Positions 8,228 to 18,561 are shown, counted from the first letter of the stretch. The stretch is DNA of 64,000 nt from Paenibacillus_AB hodogayensis (GCF_039536325.1 NZ_BAAAYO010000021.1:372001-436000); one strand, 5' to 3'. The notes: a model not told the origin generated them from the letters alone. Numbers and translations are program-made.

Positions 8228-10159
8228 GTGACGGAATGGGGACGATGGCTGTACGACAAATTTACGCGCCATATTCAGGTGAGGCTGACCTGTTATTTTT
8301 TGCTGAGCTTGCTGCCGCTTGTGGCGGTAAGCTTATACGCCAGCGTTCGCTCCCAAGATATTTTGGAGGAACAAATTTCGCTTAGAACCAAAGCCGCTCT
8401 CGATTCGGCGATCGGCTATATCGACCAGGCGCTGCGCAACGTGGAGGAGTTGGCCGAGCTGATCTCAACCGATCCGCAAACGATAGCCGCGATCGAACGC
8501 GCCGGCGTCCAGCCTTCCACGGAATCGCTGCTGCAATTCGCCCAGCTGTTGAAAAACATGTCCGGGTTCACGTCGGTCAATCCGCTGCTGTCCCAGCTGT
8601 CCATGCTGCTTTCACCGTCGCGGACCCTGTTATCCACCAACTATGGGGGAAAACAGTTCGGGGATTCTGCAGCTTATGACGGCGTGGCCGGACGAATTGT
8701 GCAAACGGGCGGCAAGCTTTCTGTACTGAACGTTCCCGAAGATGCGGCCCGGCCCGGCGGCCGCGACGAATGGAACGGCATCTTCGATCCGGCGTACGTG
8801 TCGATGGTGCGCTCGATGGACAGGGTGCCGCAGCATGACAAGCCGAATCTGTTGATCGTCACACTCCGCAAGCAAACGCTGCTGGAGCTGATTCGGCCGC
8901 TCCTGCCGAGCGGAAAGGCGCGCATTTACTTGTACGCTGCGGGCGGCGTACTCGTGACCAAAACCGGCGGCTCGGCCGCCATCCCCGGCTGGGACGACGG
9001 CAGCCGGGATACCATCGTCCGAGCGTCGCCGGAGACGGGCGAGCGGATGCTGATGGTCCGCTCGATGTCGGCGGAGACCGGCTGGTCGGTTGTGTTGGCG
9101 CAGCCGGAGGCAGAGTTGAACCTTCCCGCCGCGCCAGTGCGACTGTTCACGTATCTGATCATCGCGATCAGCGTCGTGCTCGCCTTCTGGATTTCGTGGG
9201 TCGTGTATCGCAGCATTTCGTCGCCGCTCGAGCGGCTCGCCTTCGGGATGCGGCAACTGCGTACCGGCAATTTGCAAATCCGGCTGGCCGACGGCCGGCA
9301 GGACGAACTCGGTTATTTAATCGCCTCGTTCAACCGGACCGTCGAGGACCAGCGCCGTCTCATTCAGGACCATTACGAGCAGCAGCTGTTGCTTTCGAAA
9401 ACCGAGCTGAAATTTTTGCAGTCGCAAATCAATCCGCATTTTTTGTATAACACGCTCGATTCGATTTATTGGTCGGCCAAGGAGTACGAAGCCGAAGAAA
9501 TTAGCGAAATGGTGCTGAATTTGTCCAAATTTTTTCGACTAAGCCTGAACAAAGGGCAGGAGACGTTTACGCTCGGCGAGACCGTGCGTCATCTGCACTA
9601 TTACGTGCGCGTGCAGCAAATCCGCTTCTCGGAGCAATTTTCCGTCGAATACGACATTTCCGACGATAGCCGCGACGTACAGCTGCTCAAACTGCTGCTC
9701 CAGCCGCTGGTGGAAAACGCGATACTGCACGGATTCGCCGAGCTGGAGCACGAAGGCTTGTTGCGCGTCGTCGGTCGCATTGCGGATGGCATGCTGCTTG
9801 TGGCCGTGGAGGACAACGGTTGCGGAATAGCCGCGGAGCGGCTCGACGACATCCGGAGACGGCTTGATCGACATATGCGTACCGGTCCGTCTTTATCGTT
9901 TACCGCTCCGGACGCTGCTGCCGAAGGCGACGATTTGTTCGGCCTGCGCAATGTGGCCGCGCGGATGAAGCTGTATTACGGGGAGCGATCGACGCTTGCG
10001 ATCGAAAGCGCCGAGGGGATCGGTACGAGGGTAGAGCTGTACGTTCCATTGGACGGGTGCTCAGGCGACTCCGAAAGCGACGATAGTGAGCGGATAAACC
10101 GTGCTGACGAAGGTGATGCAAGCGGTGCAGACGATGCGGGGACGGGGGAAAGGGAATGA
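8228..10159 (+). CDS. YesM-type sensor histidine kinase
   Basis: This 643-aa membrane kinase has two transmembrane segments (about residues 18-40 and 305-328) flanking a roughly 260-residue extracellular sensor. A HAMP linker follows, then a His_kinase segment with QSQINPHFLYNTLDS (phospho-acceptor His404) and a C-terminal ATPase with an ENAILHG N-box and EDNGCGI. The GTG start at 8228 has GAAAGGAGC ahead of it; a longer in-frame ATG at 8138 lacks a good site. It overlaps the next gene by ATGA. YesM kinases sense carbohydrates, often through a partner binding protein, and two such proteins are encoded just upstream. Confidence 0.92.
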   Translation: MTEWGRWLYDKFTRHIQVRLTCYFLLSLLPLVAVSLYASVRSQDILEEQISLRTKAALDSAIGYIDQALRNVEELAELISTDPQTIAAIERAGVQPSTESLLQFAQLLKNMSGFTSVNPLLSQLSMLLSPSRTLLSTNYGGKQFGDSAAYDGVAGRIVQTGGKLSVLNVPEDAARPGGRDEWNGIFDPAYVSMVRSMDRVPQHDKPNLLIVTLRKQTLLELIRPLLPSGKARIYLYAAGGVLVTKTGGSAAIPGWDDGSRDTIVRASPETGERMLMVRSMSAETGWSVVLAQPEAELNLPAAPVRLFTYLIIAISVVLAFWISWVVYRSISSPLERLAFGMRQLRTGNLQIRLADGRQDELGYLIASFNRTVEDQRRLIQDHYEQQLLLSKTELKFLQSQINPHFLYNTLDSIYWSAKEYEAEEISEMVLNLSKFFRLSLNKGQETFTLGETVRHLHYYVRVQQIRFSEQFSVEYDISDDSRDVQLLKLLLQPLVENAILHGFAELEHEGLLRVVGRIADGMLLVAVEDNGCGIAAERLDDIRRRLDRHMRTGPSLSFTAPDAAAEGDDLFGLRNVAARMKLYYGERSTLAIESAEGIGTRVELYVPLDGCSGDSESDDSERINRADEGDASGADDAGTGERE

Positions 10160-11766
10160 AGCTGCTGATTGTCGAGGACGAGAAAAAGCTGCGAAACAGC
10201 CTGGCGAACAATATTCAGTGGGAGCAGCACGGCATCGAGATTGTCGGTATGGCGGCGAACGGCCGCGAGGCTCTGCAGTGGATTGAATCACGCCGACCCG
10301 AGCTGCTGCTGCTCGATATTCAGATGCCGAAGATGAACGGGCTGCAGCTGGCCGAAGCGACGCGCGCGCTGGACCCGACGATCCGCTGTGTCGTCCTGAG
10401 CGGTCACGACAGCTTCGCCTACGCGCAGCAGGCGATGACGCTCGGCATCAGCCACTATTTGCTGAAGCCGGCCGGGGAGGCGGAAATTTTGAGCGCCGTG
10501 CTGAGTGCGGCCGACCATGTGCGCAAGGAGCTGGAGCAAAAGCACGGCCTAGCGCGGCTGCGCGAGCGCTGGAGTCAAAACCTGCCCTATTTGCAGGAGA
10601 TGCTGCTGCAGAATTGGATTTCCGGCACGTGGGACGAAGCCGAGCTGGCTGAACGCGGGCGGGAGCTGCAAATCGAATGGCCGGTCGGCTCGCTGCTCGC
10701 CGTCGCTGTCGTCGACATGGATGAATGGGACGAGGGGGCGTCGTCGCTGCAAGGCTCGTACCCGATGCTGCAATTTTCGCTTGCGGACATTGCCAGGGAA
10801 ACGTTGGCCGGCGTGTCATGGCGCGTGTTTCGCGATAGGGAAGGCGCGACCGTAGCCGTATTCGCCGCTCCGCCCGAAACGGGAGCCAACGCGCTATTGC
10901 TGCACGTCCATACGGCAGCCGTCAAATTTATCGGAACGGTCCGGGAATGCCTGAAGGTGACGGCCAGCGCCGGCATCAGCGGCGTGGCCGATAGGCCGGT
11001 GCACCTGCCGGACTTGTACCGGCAGGCGCGCAGATCGCTCGGGGAGAGGATCGCACACGGCAACGACATCGTCATTCCATACCGCGATTTTGGCGCGGGC
11101 GGACGGGATTCGGCGCCCCCGGTATCGCCCCTGAACCGCTTCGAGGCGAGTCTGCAAACCGGCCGTGGTGACATAGCCGGCGGGCTGCTGCGCGAGCTGC
11201 TGGCACGGGACGTAACAGAGACGGATTCCTCGTCGGCGGGCGACGTCCAGGAACGGCTCATCGCGTTAAGCGGTGTCGTGGCCCGACTCATTCACCAGCA
11301 GGGCTGGTCGATCCGCGACGTGCTAGAGGACGATTTTGAGTTATACGTTCACCTGGACCGGCTGAAGTCGAGGGGTCAGGCGCTCGACTGGCTGTTGCGG
11401 CTCGTCGCCCGGTATTGCACCTATTTGCAACGGGAACGAAACACCGCTATCCACGAAACAGTGCGACGCATGCTGGCGATAGTCGACGAACAGATTGGCA
11501 AAGATATTACGCTAAACGACGTCGCAGAACGACTGTTCGTCAACTCGTCTTACTTGAGCCGACTGTTCAAGCAGGAGATCGGCAAGCCGTTCTCCACCTA
11601 TGTCATCGATAAAAAAATGGAGCGGGCCAAGCAGCTGCTGCAGGAAGGGTGCAGGGTGTACGATACGGCCGATCAAGTCGGCTACAAGGATGTCGGTTAT
11701 TTTTCCCGTTTGTTTCACAAATATTGGGGCGTAACGCCGGGCGAAGTGAAAGACAGCTCACGCTGA
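10156..11766 (+). CDS. YesN-type response regulator with AraC DNA-binding domain
   Basis: This 536-aa protein is the partner of the preceding kinase. It has a receiver domain with the phosphorylated Asp54 (LLLLDIQMPKMNG) and conserved Lys104. A poorly conserved linker of about 300 residues follows. The C-terminal AraC-type double helix-turn-helix starts near residue 433 and includes VNSSYLSRLFKQEIGK and VGYKDVGYFSRLFHKY. The start codon overlaps the kinase stop, so the pair is translationally coupled. It likely activates the neighbouring glycan genes. Confidence 0.92.
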   Translation: MKLLIVEDEKKLRNSLANNIQWEQHGIEIVGMAANGREALQWIESRRPELLLLDIQMPKMNGLQLAEATRALDPTIRCVVLSGHDSFAYAQQAMTLGISHYLLKPAGEAEILSAVLSAADHVRKELEQKHGLARLRERWSQNLPYLQEMLLQNWISGTWDEAELAERGRELQIEWPVGSLLAVAVVDMDEWDEGASSLQGSYPMLQFSLADIARETLAGVSWRVFRDREGATVAVFAAPPETGANALLLHVHTAAVKFIGTVRECLKVTASAGISGVADRPVHLPDLYRQARRSLGERIAHGNDIVIPYRDFGAGGRDSAPPVSPLNRFEASLQTGRGDIAGGLLRELLARDVTETDSSSAGDVQERLIALSGVVARLIHQQGWSIRDVLEDDFELYVHLDRLKSRGQALDWLLRLVARYCTYLQRERNTAIHETVRRMLAIVDEQIGKDITLNDVAERLFVNSSYLSRLFKQEIGKPFSTYVIDKKMERAKQLLQEGCRVYDTADQVGYKDVGYFSRLFHKYWGVTPGEVKDSSR

Positions 11767-11802
11767 GAACGTTTCGTCAAGAAAGCGATGAGGAGGCTGA
11801 TC

Positions 11803-13371
11803 ATGAGGAAGGAACTGAAGGCGGATATAGCGATAGTCGGTGGCGGGCTGGGAGGCTGCGCCGCCGCGCTGGCGGCGGCGAAAGCCGGCCGGACCGTCGT
11901 GATGACAGAAGAAACCGCCTGGATCGGCGGGCAGGCGACCAGTCAAGGCGTTCCGCCCGACGAGCACCGCTGGATCGAGAAGTTTGGCTGCACCGCCTCT
12001 TACCGGGCGTTTCGCGACGGCGTGCGCGCCTACTACCGTGCGCATTTTCCGCTGACGGCAGAGGCGCGCGCGGAGCTATACTTCAACCCGGGCGGCGCGC
12101 TCGTCAGCCGGGTGAGCCATGAGCCGCGAACGGCATTGGCCGTGCTGCAGCACATGCTGGCCCCCTTTATTCACAGCGGCCGACTAATCGTGCTGACGCG
12201 CCACGAGCAAATTGCCGCGGAAACGGACGGGGATCTCATCCGCTCCGTGACGTTGCGGAGCCGGGACAGCGGGGAGCGGATCGTGCTGACCGCACCATAC
12301 GTGCTGGACGCGACCGAATGCGGCGACCTGCTTCCGCTCGCGGGCATCGAATATGTCGCTGGGTCAGAGTCGCGCAACGATACCGGGGAGCCGCATGCGC
12401 TGCCCGGAGCGGCAGACCCGAACGATATGCAGGCCATTACGCATTGCTTTGCGATGGATTATCGGGAAGGGGAGGATCATACGATCACCCGGCCGGACGA
12501 TTACGCCTTTTGGCGCGAGTACCGTCCGGCGTTTTGGCCGGGGCGGATGTTCGATTGGGTCGGCCCGCACGTCATTACGCTGGAACCCCGACAGTACACG
12601 TTGTTCTCGGACGGCGACCTGTTCCCGCTGTACCCGTACCGGCGAATCGCCGACAATCGACATTTTGCGCCCGGCACCTATGAAAGCGATATCACGATGG
12701 TAAACTGGCCGCAAAACGATTATTTCATCGGGTCCATTATCGACGTTTCCGCAGAAGAAAAAGAACGACATCTGCTTGCCGCCAAACAAATGAGTCTTTC
12801 GTTTCTGTACTGGATGCAGACCGAAGCGCCGCGGCCGGACGGCAAAGTCGGCTATCCGGGGCTGCGACTGCGCGGCGACGTGTTCGGTACCGAAGACGGA
12901 CTCGCCTTGGCGCCCTATATCCGCGAATCCAGACGAATCCGCGCGGAGACGACTGTGCTCGAGCAGCATATATCGAGGGCGTACCGGAGCGACGGGGCAG
13001 AGCGCTACACTGATTCGGTCGGCATCGGCTACTACGCGATCGATCTGCATCCGAGCACCGGCCAGCGTCACTATCTGCATATCGGTCCGTATCCGTTCCA
13101 AATCCCGCTCGGCAGTTTGCTGCCAGAGCGTGTCGATAACGTGCTGGCGGCGGGCAAAAATATTGGCACGACCCATATTACGAACGGCTGTTACCGACTG
13201 CATCCGGTCGAGTGGAACATCGGCGAAGCGGCTGGATCGCTTGCCGCCTTCTGCGTCGAGCGGGGCGTTCGCCCGCGACAAGTGCGGGCAGATCAGGAGC
13301 TGCTCGACGAATTCCGCAAGCGGCTCGTCCGTCAGGGCGTCGAATTGGAGTGGCCGTTCGTCCCGGCATAA
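11803..13371 (+). CDS. FAD-dependent oxidoreductase (FAD_oxidored family)
   Basis: A 522-aa protein opens with the dinucleotide motif IVGGGLGGCAAALAAAKAG and has GGQATSQGVPPDE soon after, features of the FAD_oxidored family found in polysaccharide-utilisation loci. The C-terminal part has AAGKNIGTTHITNGCYRLHP, the second flavin-contact region. No signal peptide is seen, so it is probably cytoplasmic. I chose ATG 11803 because AGGAGG lies at 11791-11796. It sits between the YesMN pair and a secreted DUF4838-type protein, suggesting it oxidises a sugar or derivative. The substrate is unknown. Confidence 0.82.
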   Translation: MRKELKADIAIVGGGLGGCAAALAAAKAGRTVVMTEETAWIGGQATSQGVPPDEHRWIEKFGCTASYRAFRDGVRAYYRAHFPLTAEARAELYFNPGGALVSRVSHEPRTALAVLQHMLAPFIHSGRLIVLTRHEQIAAETDGDLIRSVTLRSRDSGERIVLTAPYVLDATECGDLLPLAGIEYVAGSESRNDTGEPHALPGAADPNDMQAITHCFAMDYREGEDHTITRPDDYAFWREYRPAFWPGRMFDWVGPHVITLEPRQYTLFSDGDLFPLYPYRRIADNRHFAPGTYESDITMVNWPQNDYFIGSIIDVSAEEKERHLLAAKQMSLSFLYWMQTEAPRPDGKVGYPGLRLRGDVFGTEDGLALAPYIRESRRIRAETTVLEQHISRAYRSDGAERYTDSVGIGYYAIDLHPSTGQRHYLHIGPYPFQIPLGSLLPERVDNVLAAGKNIGTTHITNGCYRLHPVEWNIGEAAGSLAAFCVERGVRPRQVRADQELLDEFRKRLVRQGVELEWPFVPA

Positions 13372-13428
13372 GCGAGCGCTGTGGCTGGTATCACCACTTT
13401 TTTCTATAGGAAAGGTGCGTGTTTATTC

Positions 13429-16400
13429 ATGAATAGACGTTTCGGTCAAAGAGTCCCATTACCCATACGAGCTGGGGTTGCTCCGGCATGTCAGTCGCTC
13501 GTGGAAGACCGGACAAATAACGACTCATTTCACCGCACAGCCGGGTCCGGGAAAGCGCCGTTCACCTGGGGCTGGCTCGCCGTTCTGGCGGCGGTACTGG
13601 CTTCTCTCGTCCTGCTGGCGTCCCCGGCGCAAGCCGCGGGAAGTCCGCTCGATATAGTGGTCGACGGGCAGCCGCACGCCGTCGTGCTGATTCCCGAGCC
13701 TGCCGGCTTCTCCGGCTCGATCCCCGGTTGGTCTCCGACCGCCTCGAACGGCGGTAAAATCACCTTGTCGAAAGCGGTTGTCCACAGTGGCGCCTACAGC
13801 TTGCGGATCGACGACAGCGACGACAAATCGTACGCCATGCAAAGCGATTACGTCGCGGCGGAGGGCGGCTTGTCCTACACGGTTAGCGGCTCCGTATACT
13901 TGCAGTCGGGCACAAAGCCGCTCGTATTTATCCGTTTCTATAACGCCAGTCATACGATGCTGGCGCAAAGCTCGGTCAGCGTCGGTACGCTTGGCGGGTG
14001 GACCGGCTTTACGCTGACGAAAACCGCTCCGGCGGGAACCGTCTACGCGGCAGTGCTGCTGTACACGGACACGGCGGCCACCCGGCTCGTCTACTTTGAC
14101 GACATCGCATTGACCGGACCCGGTTCGATCGGGCTGCCGCTCGCCAATCCCGGCTTCGAGCTGCTGTCCGACGCCGCCTCCGGCTTGCTTGTCGAATATG
14201 TGCGCAAAGCGACCGGCGCGACGCTTCCAGTCATGACCGAGGCGGGTCTAAACGGCCAAGGGACGGCTTACGCAGGCTTCACGAAGCTGTATGTCGGAGC
14301 GACGCCCTCGGCAGGCGACCCCGACATCGTCCTCGGGCTCGATGGGCTGGACGAGCAGGGCTTTCTGCTTCATCCGCACGGAGACGCCATAACCATCATC
14401 GGCCCGACGGAGTACGGCACGTTGAACGGGGTAACGGAGTTTTTGGAGCGGTACGTCGGCGTCCGCTGGCTGCTTCCCGGTCCAAATGGAGAGGATGTGC
14501 CGATAGTCGACGACCTAACCGTGCCGTGGGAGGACGTTCGGGAGCAACCGGTTTTTGCCAATCGTGTCATCAGTCCGGCATGGGGGGATCCGGCATCACC
14601 GGGAAGGACGAAGGAGCTGAATGTCTGGGCGCAACGCAACAAGCTGCAAGGGTTCTACAACCAGCCATACGAATACAAAGAAAACCTGCATGCGCTGTTC
14701 CCGGTGGAGAAGTATGGCACGACGCATCCCGAATATTATCCGAACGGGAAGCCGCCCGCAACCGGCGTTACCGCGGGCTGGCAGCCGTGTTTCTCGGTAC
14801 CGGGAACGGTGGATGCGGCGGTATACGGCATATTGCAATATTTCCAGAACAACCCGGGCAAGCGCTCTTATTCGCTGGGAGTAAACGATACCGGCGGGTT
14901 TTGTGAAGCGAATCCGTCCCATCCGAGCTATCCTAACAAAATCAATTCGATGGGTTATGTCGACATGTCGGACCTGTACTACAATTGGGTGAACCAGGTC
15001 GTGGAACGGGTGCGGCTGGTGTACCCGGACAAATGGTTCGGGCTGCTCGCCTACCGCGAGGTCAACGATCCGCCTGCGTTCGCCCTGAACGATCACGTGA
15101 TTCCGTTTGTGACGAAGGATCGGATGGCCTGGATCGACGGGGTTGTCGAAGCGGACGAGCACGCGCTTACGGACGCATGGAACGCGGTAGCCGCGCAAAT
15201 CGGCTGGTACGACTACATGTACGGTACGCTTTATTTGCTGCCCCGGATCTATAACGGGCAAACGATTGAAAACTGGCAATATGCGGCCGATCATCAGGTG
15301 GTTGGCACGTATACGGAGATGTACCCGAACGCCGGCGACGGTCCGAAGGCGTGGCTATTCGCGAAGCTGCTATGGAATCCCGATCGCGCCCCCGAGGCTA
15401 TGTTGGACGAATGGTATGAGCGGGCAGTGGGGCCTGCTGCCTCAGCGGATTTGAAAGCGTATTTCGATTTCTGGGAACAGTTCTGGACCCAACGGGTGAT
15501 GGGATCCGCCTGGTTCGAGAAGCGCAAAACGAACATTTATTTCGATTTCCTGAACCATGCGTACTTGAACCTGTTGACTGAGCAGGATTTGCTGGATTTG
15601 GAAGATTTGATCGACGCTGTCGTTGTAAACGCCGGCACGCCGCAGCAGCAGGCCCGGGCCCAGTTGTTCCATGATGCATTCGAATACGTAAAACGGACGG
15701 CGCGCAGCTTTCCGCGCAAAGAGACGGGGATCACGGATGAAGCAGAAGCGCTTGACATCGTCGACCGGTTGCCCGATTCAATCAACGCGCGTCTGCAGTT
15801 GGCCCAGGACCGGCTGGATTTGATGACCGCATTCGAAAGCGAGCCTGCACTGCGCATGATTACAAAGCCGGCGGCGACGTGGTCCGGTTGGAACGGGTTC
15901 GAATTCGCCGCGCTTGCCGACTATTTGGCAGTCCGCGAGTCTGGCGGCGGTGCGGTGACCGACGCAGTATACGCTTTGGCTGCTAGCGCCACGCCTTCAA
16001 GGGAGCGGAATTACGCGCAACTGCTGCTGAAGGCGAAGGACGGTACGACCGGCTCGCTGACGGCGAACCCGTCGTTCGAGTCTGGCAGTGGCACAACGGC
16101 GACCTCCTGGCAGCCATGGATCGACGCGACCGGCACCGTGCAGCGGGTGACCGGGACATATGCCCACAAAGGCTCGGCCAGCCTGAAGGTGGCCGGTTTG
16201 AAGGCCGGAGCGAAGCGCGGCGGTGCGATCCAGTCGTTCGCCGCTCAGCCGGGATTGACGGCGGCTTCGGTATACTATTACACGCTCGCAGGCACCGAAA
16301 CCGGCAATATTCAATTATATGTGTATCCGAGGGACGCAGCGGGCAAACGGCTGGCCACGTACCAGACCATCCGCGTCGATCTCGCCGGTACTGCAGGCGA

Positions 16401-16536
16401 GTGGTCCGAAATCGGTCTGCTGGAGGAAGTTCCGTCGTCGATTAACGGCAGTGCAGTGGCAGACTTGCAAATTGTCATCGCGATCGACGAGTGCGACGAA
16501 ATTTATTTGGACGACGCGGCAGTCTATCAACGATGA
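13429..16536 (+). CDS. Secreted DUF4838 / alpha-glucuronidase-like protein with carbohydrate-binding modules
   Basis: The 1,035-aa product has a long N-terminal region with one hydrophobic stretch ending SPAQAAG (about residues 45-66), consistent with export. A beta-sandwich, CBM-like insert (HSGAYSLRIDDSDDKSY) comes first. A DUF4838-type catalytic region follows (YLLLP-type substitutes, EVNDPP and a WFGLLAYREVNDP segment), related to alpha-glucuronidases. The C-terminal 170 residues form another CBM4/9-like module (ANPSFESGSG, HKGSASLKV). The ATG at 13429 follows AGGAAAGGTG. A 25-base piece of its coding start (13679-13703) recurs at 43101-43125. Confidence 0.75.
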   Translation: MNRRFGQRVPLPIRAGVAPACQSLVEDRTNNDSFHRTAGSGKAPFTWGWLAVLAAVLASLVLLASPAQAAGSPLDIVVDGQPHAVVLIPEPAGFSGSIPGWSPTASNGGKITLSKAVVHSGAYSLRIDDSDDKSYAMQSDYVAAEGGLSYTVSGSVYLQSGTKPLVFIRFYNASHTMLAQSSVSVGTLGGWTGFTLTKTAPAGTVYAAVLLYTDTAATRLVYFDDIALTGPGSIGLPLANPGFELLSDAASGLLVEYVRKATGATLPVMTEAGLNGQGTAYAGFTKLYVGATPSAGDPDIVLGLDGLDEQGFLLHPHGDAITIIGPTEYGTLNGVTEFLERYVGVRWLLPGPNGEDVPIVDDLTVPWEDVREQPVFANRVISPAWGDPASPGRTKELNVWAQRNKLQGFYNQPYEYKENLHALFPVEKYGTTHPEYYPNGKPPATGVTAGWQPCFSVPGTVDAAVYGILQYFQNNPGKRSYSLGVNDTGGFCEANPSHPSYPNKINSMGYVDMSDLYYNWVNQVVERVRLVYPDKWFGLLAYREVNDPPAFALNDHVIPFVTKDRMAWIDGVVEADEHALTDAWNAVAAQIGWYDYMYGTLYLLPRIYNGQTIENWQYAADHQVVGTYTEMYPNAGDGPKAWLFAKLLWNPDRAPEAMLDEWYERAVGPAASADLKAYFDFWEQFWTQRVMGSAWFEKRKTNIYFDFLNHAYLNLLTEQDLLDLEDLIDAVVVNAGTPQQQARAQLFHDAFEYVKRTARSFPRKETGITDEAEALDIVDRLPDSINARLQLAQDRLDLMTAFESEPALRMITKPAATWSGWNGFEFAALADYLAVRESGGGAVTDAVYALAASATPSRERNYAQLLLKAKDGTTGSLTANPSFESGSGTTATSWQPWIDATGTVQRVTGTYAHKGSASLKVAGLKAGAKRGGAIQSFAAQPGLTAASVYYYTLAGTETGNIQLYVYPRDAAGKRLATYQTIRVDLAGTAGEWSEIGLLEEVPSSINGSAVADLQIVIAIDECDEIYLDDAAVYQR

Positions 16537-16561
16537 ACAGTGGAAAAGAGGACGATAGCAG

Positions 16562-18493
16562 ATGACCTTGCGAAAGCTGGCCGTCATTACGGCTGAATCG
16601 AACGATTTGCTGCAATACTTGCAGCAATTGCACGGCGATATCGAAGTCATTCGCCCGGAGGCGGTCGCATCGGCCGATCTGACGCCGTTTGCTGCGATCG
16701 CCCTGCTCGGCGGGGTCTCCGATAAGCCGATGTTGCTGCGGGCTGCGGCGAGGAATGCGGTGGAGGCCGAGCTAAAGGCAGGCAAACGGGTGTTTGCCGA
16801 ATATGTCGGCAGCATCGGGCATGTCTACAGCGCGCCGCCGGAAAATACGCGGTTCGAACGGCTGGCCGTGTGCGAGGATGGCGTTATCCGTGGACTGGGC
16901 CGGGGCGAGCTGCTGGACGATCAGTGTAATATGCGCGTCAAGCCGTATGCGGTGTCTTGCGCGCAGGATACGCCGATATTGCAGTATACGCGAGTTCAGG
17001 CTCACGATCGAACGGACGCGGGACCCGAGTTGTGGCAGAACGTGTCCGACCGCGCGCTTTGGTTCGACCGCCCGGACGGACGGCTGTTGATCTGCTCGTT
17101 CCGGCTCGCTAACCTCGTTCGGGCCCGCTTCGCTCCGCTGAGTTCGGCGGGCAAGCTCGCCGCTTTTATCGCGGAATGGCTGCTTGGGGAGACGGCGCAC
17201 CCTGCGCTGCTCCCCGCGGCCTATTCCACCGGACCGGCACGTACCGGGCTGTCTGTGGAGGAACAAATTCGCGACTGCACGGAGCGAGCGCTGCGTTGGT
17301 TCGAGCAGTCCGGCGTATTGGTCGATGACGGGGCGGACGGAGCGTTGGAAGGGCCGGCAACGGAGATCGATCCGGACGGACAACAGCGGATGAGCGACAT
17401 TCGCCGAGTCGACTGCATAGGAGAAATTGCCCTTCCATACATGCTGGAGCATCTGCGAACAGGCGAGGAGCGTCCGCTTCGGGTCGCCGCCAATTTGCAA
17501 AACCTCGTCTTCGGACCATTCCTGTGCCGGGATAAGGACGAGCCGTTCTATGGCATGATCCGCTGGACGGAGGAAGCGTGGGGAGTGTGTTATCAGGATG
17601 ACGCCGCTCGCGCGATGATTCCCCAACTCCTGAAATGCTTGTATATGGATTCATCCGAGCATTTGGACGAAATAACCGCCGCGCTGCGCTTCCTCGTGCG
17701 GACAACGGGCACGGACGGCACGAGGGTGTTCCGCACGGTGAACGCCAAACTTGATGCAGAATCGCTGCGGCGATTGGCGGAGTCGCCGGGCAACCTGCCT
17801 AGTGCGCACTACAACGCCTATTACCATGCCGCTTTATTATTGGCTTACAAGCTTACCGGGATCGGCGAGTTCCGGGATACCGCGGTGCGGGGATTAACGA
17901 CGCTCATGACGGCATACCCCGGCACGAAGCGGGAACAAAGCGAGACACAGGAATACTGCCGACTTCTTTTGCCTTTGGCCTGGCTGTATTGGGTGACTGG
18001 GGAGCAGGAGCATCGCGGCTGGTTGTACCGGGTCGCGGAGGATTTGCAGCGATTCCGTCATGCGTCCGGCGCCTATGTGGAGTGGGACGAAGGTTATCGC
18101 GCGGCGATGCGCCATTCGGCCGGCACCGGCGAAAGCTCGCTGCTGAACGAGAACGGCGATCCGGTTGTCGACTTGCTGTACTCGAATAATTGGCTGCCTG
18201 CCGCTTTTATCCAAAGCTATTTTGTGACGAAAGATCCGCTGTTCAAATCGTTATGGGTGGCGCATGCACGCTTCCTTGTCTCCGCCCAGATCAAAAGCGA
18301 TAATCCGATGATTGACGGGGCGTGGGGCCGGGCATACGATGCCGATAAAAAGGAAGTGTTCGGCTCGCCTGCCGATGTCGGCTGGGGGCCTTGGTCGATT
18401 GAATCGGGATGGACCGTGGCCGAAATTGCCTCGGGTTTGCTAATGGGCTTGCTGGAGGAACGACTAATTCCTTTTTACAGTACGGATCACTAG
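16562..18493 (+). CDS. Uncharacterised protein, GATase-like N-terminus and alpha/alpha-toroid C-terminus
   Basis: I do not recognise a named family for this 643-aa protein. The first 200 residues look like a class-I amidotransferase-like Rossmann fold (AIALLGGVSDKP, FAEYVGSIG). Residues 230-640 are helical with spaced Trp/Tyr motifs such as AYYHAALLLAYKLTG and DLLYSNNWLPAAF, which suggest a six-hairpin alpha/alpha toroid as in many glycoside hydrolases and lyases. No signal peptide is seen. It starts 25 bp after the DUF4838-type gene and ends at a terminator, so it closes that operon. A sugar-processing role is inferred from context. Confidence 0.6.
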   Translation: MTLRKLAVITAESNDLLQYLQQLHGDIEVIRPEAVASADLTPFAAIALLGGVSDKPMLLRAAARNAVEAELKAGKRVFAEYVGSIGHVYSAPPENTRFERLAVCEDGVIRGLGRGELLDDQCNMRVKPYAVSCAQDTPILQYTRVQAHDRTDAGPELWQNVSDRALWFDRPDGRLLICSFRLANLVRARFAPLSSAGKLAAFIAEWLLGETAHPALLPAAYSTGPARTGLSVEEQIRDCTERALRWFEQSGVLVDDGADGALEGPATEIDPDGQQRMSDIRRVDCIGEIALPYMLEHLRTGEERPLRVAANLQNLVFGPFLCRDKDEPFYGMIRWTEEAWGVCYQDDAARAMIPQLLKCLYMDSSEHLDEITAALRFLVRTTGTDGTRVFRTVNAKLDAESLRRLAESPGNLPSAHYNAYYHAALLLAYKLTGIGEFRDTAVRGLTTLMTAYPGTKREQSETQEYCRLLLPLAWLYWVTGEQEHRGWLYRVAEDLQRFRHASGAYVEWDEGYRAAMRHSAGTGESSLLNENGDPVVDLLYSNNWLPAAFIQSYFVTKDPLFKSLWVAHARFLVSAQIKSDNPMIDGAWGRAYDADKKEVFGSPADVGWGPWSIESGWTVAEIASGLLMGLLEERLIPFYSTDH

Positions 18494-18525
18494 CGCCGCA
18501 TTCTCTAGTGTTACACATCATATGT

Positions 18526-18561
18526 GGACATTCGTTTCAGAAAACGGATGTCCTTTTTTTT
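18526..18561 (+). terminator. Rho-independent terminator after the toroid protein gene
   Basis: A hairpin (GGACAT..CGTTT pairing with AAACG..ATGTCC, one mismatch) is followed by eight T residues. Confidence 0.85.

Noticed and set aside
12364..13281. 305-codon minus-strand frame inside the FAD oxidoreductase gene
   Set aside because: Shadow frame; the plus strand has a clear flavin motif and ribosome site.
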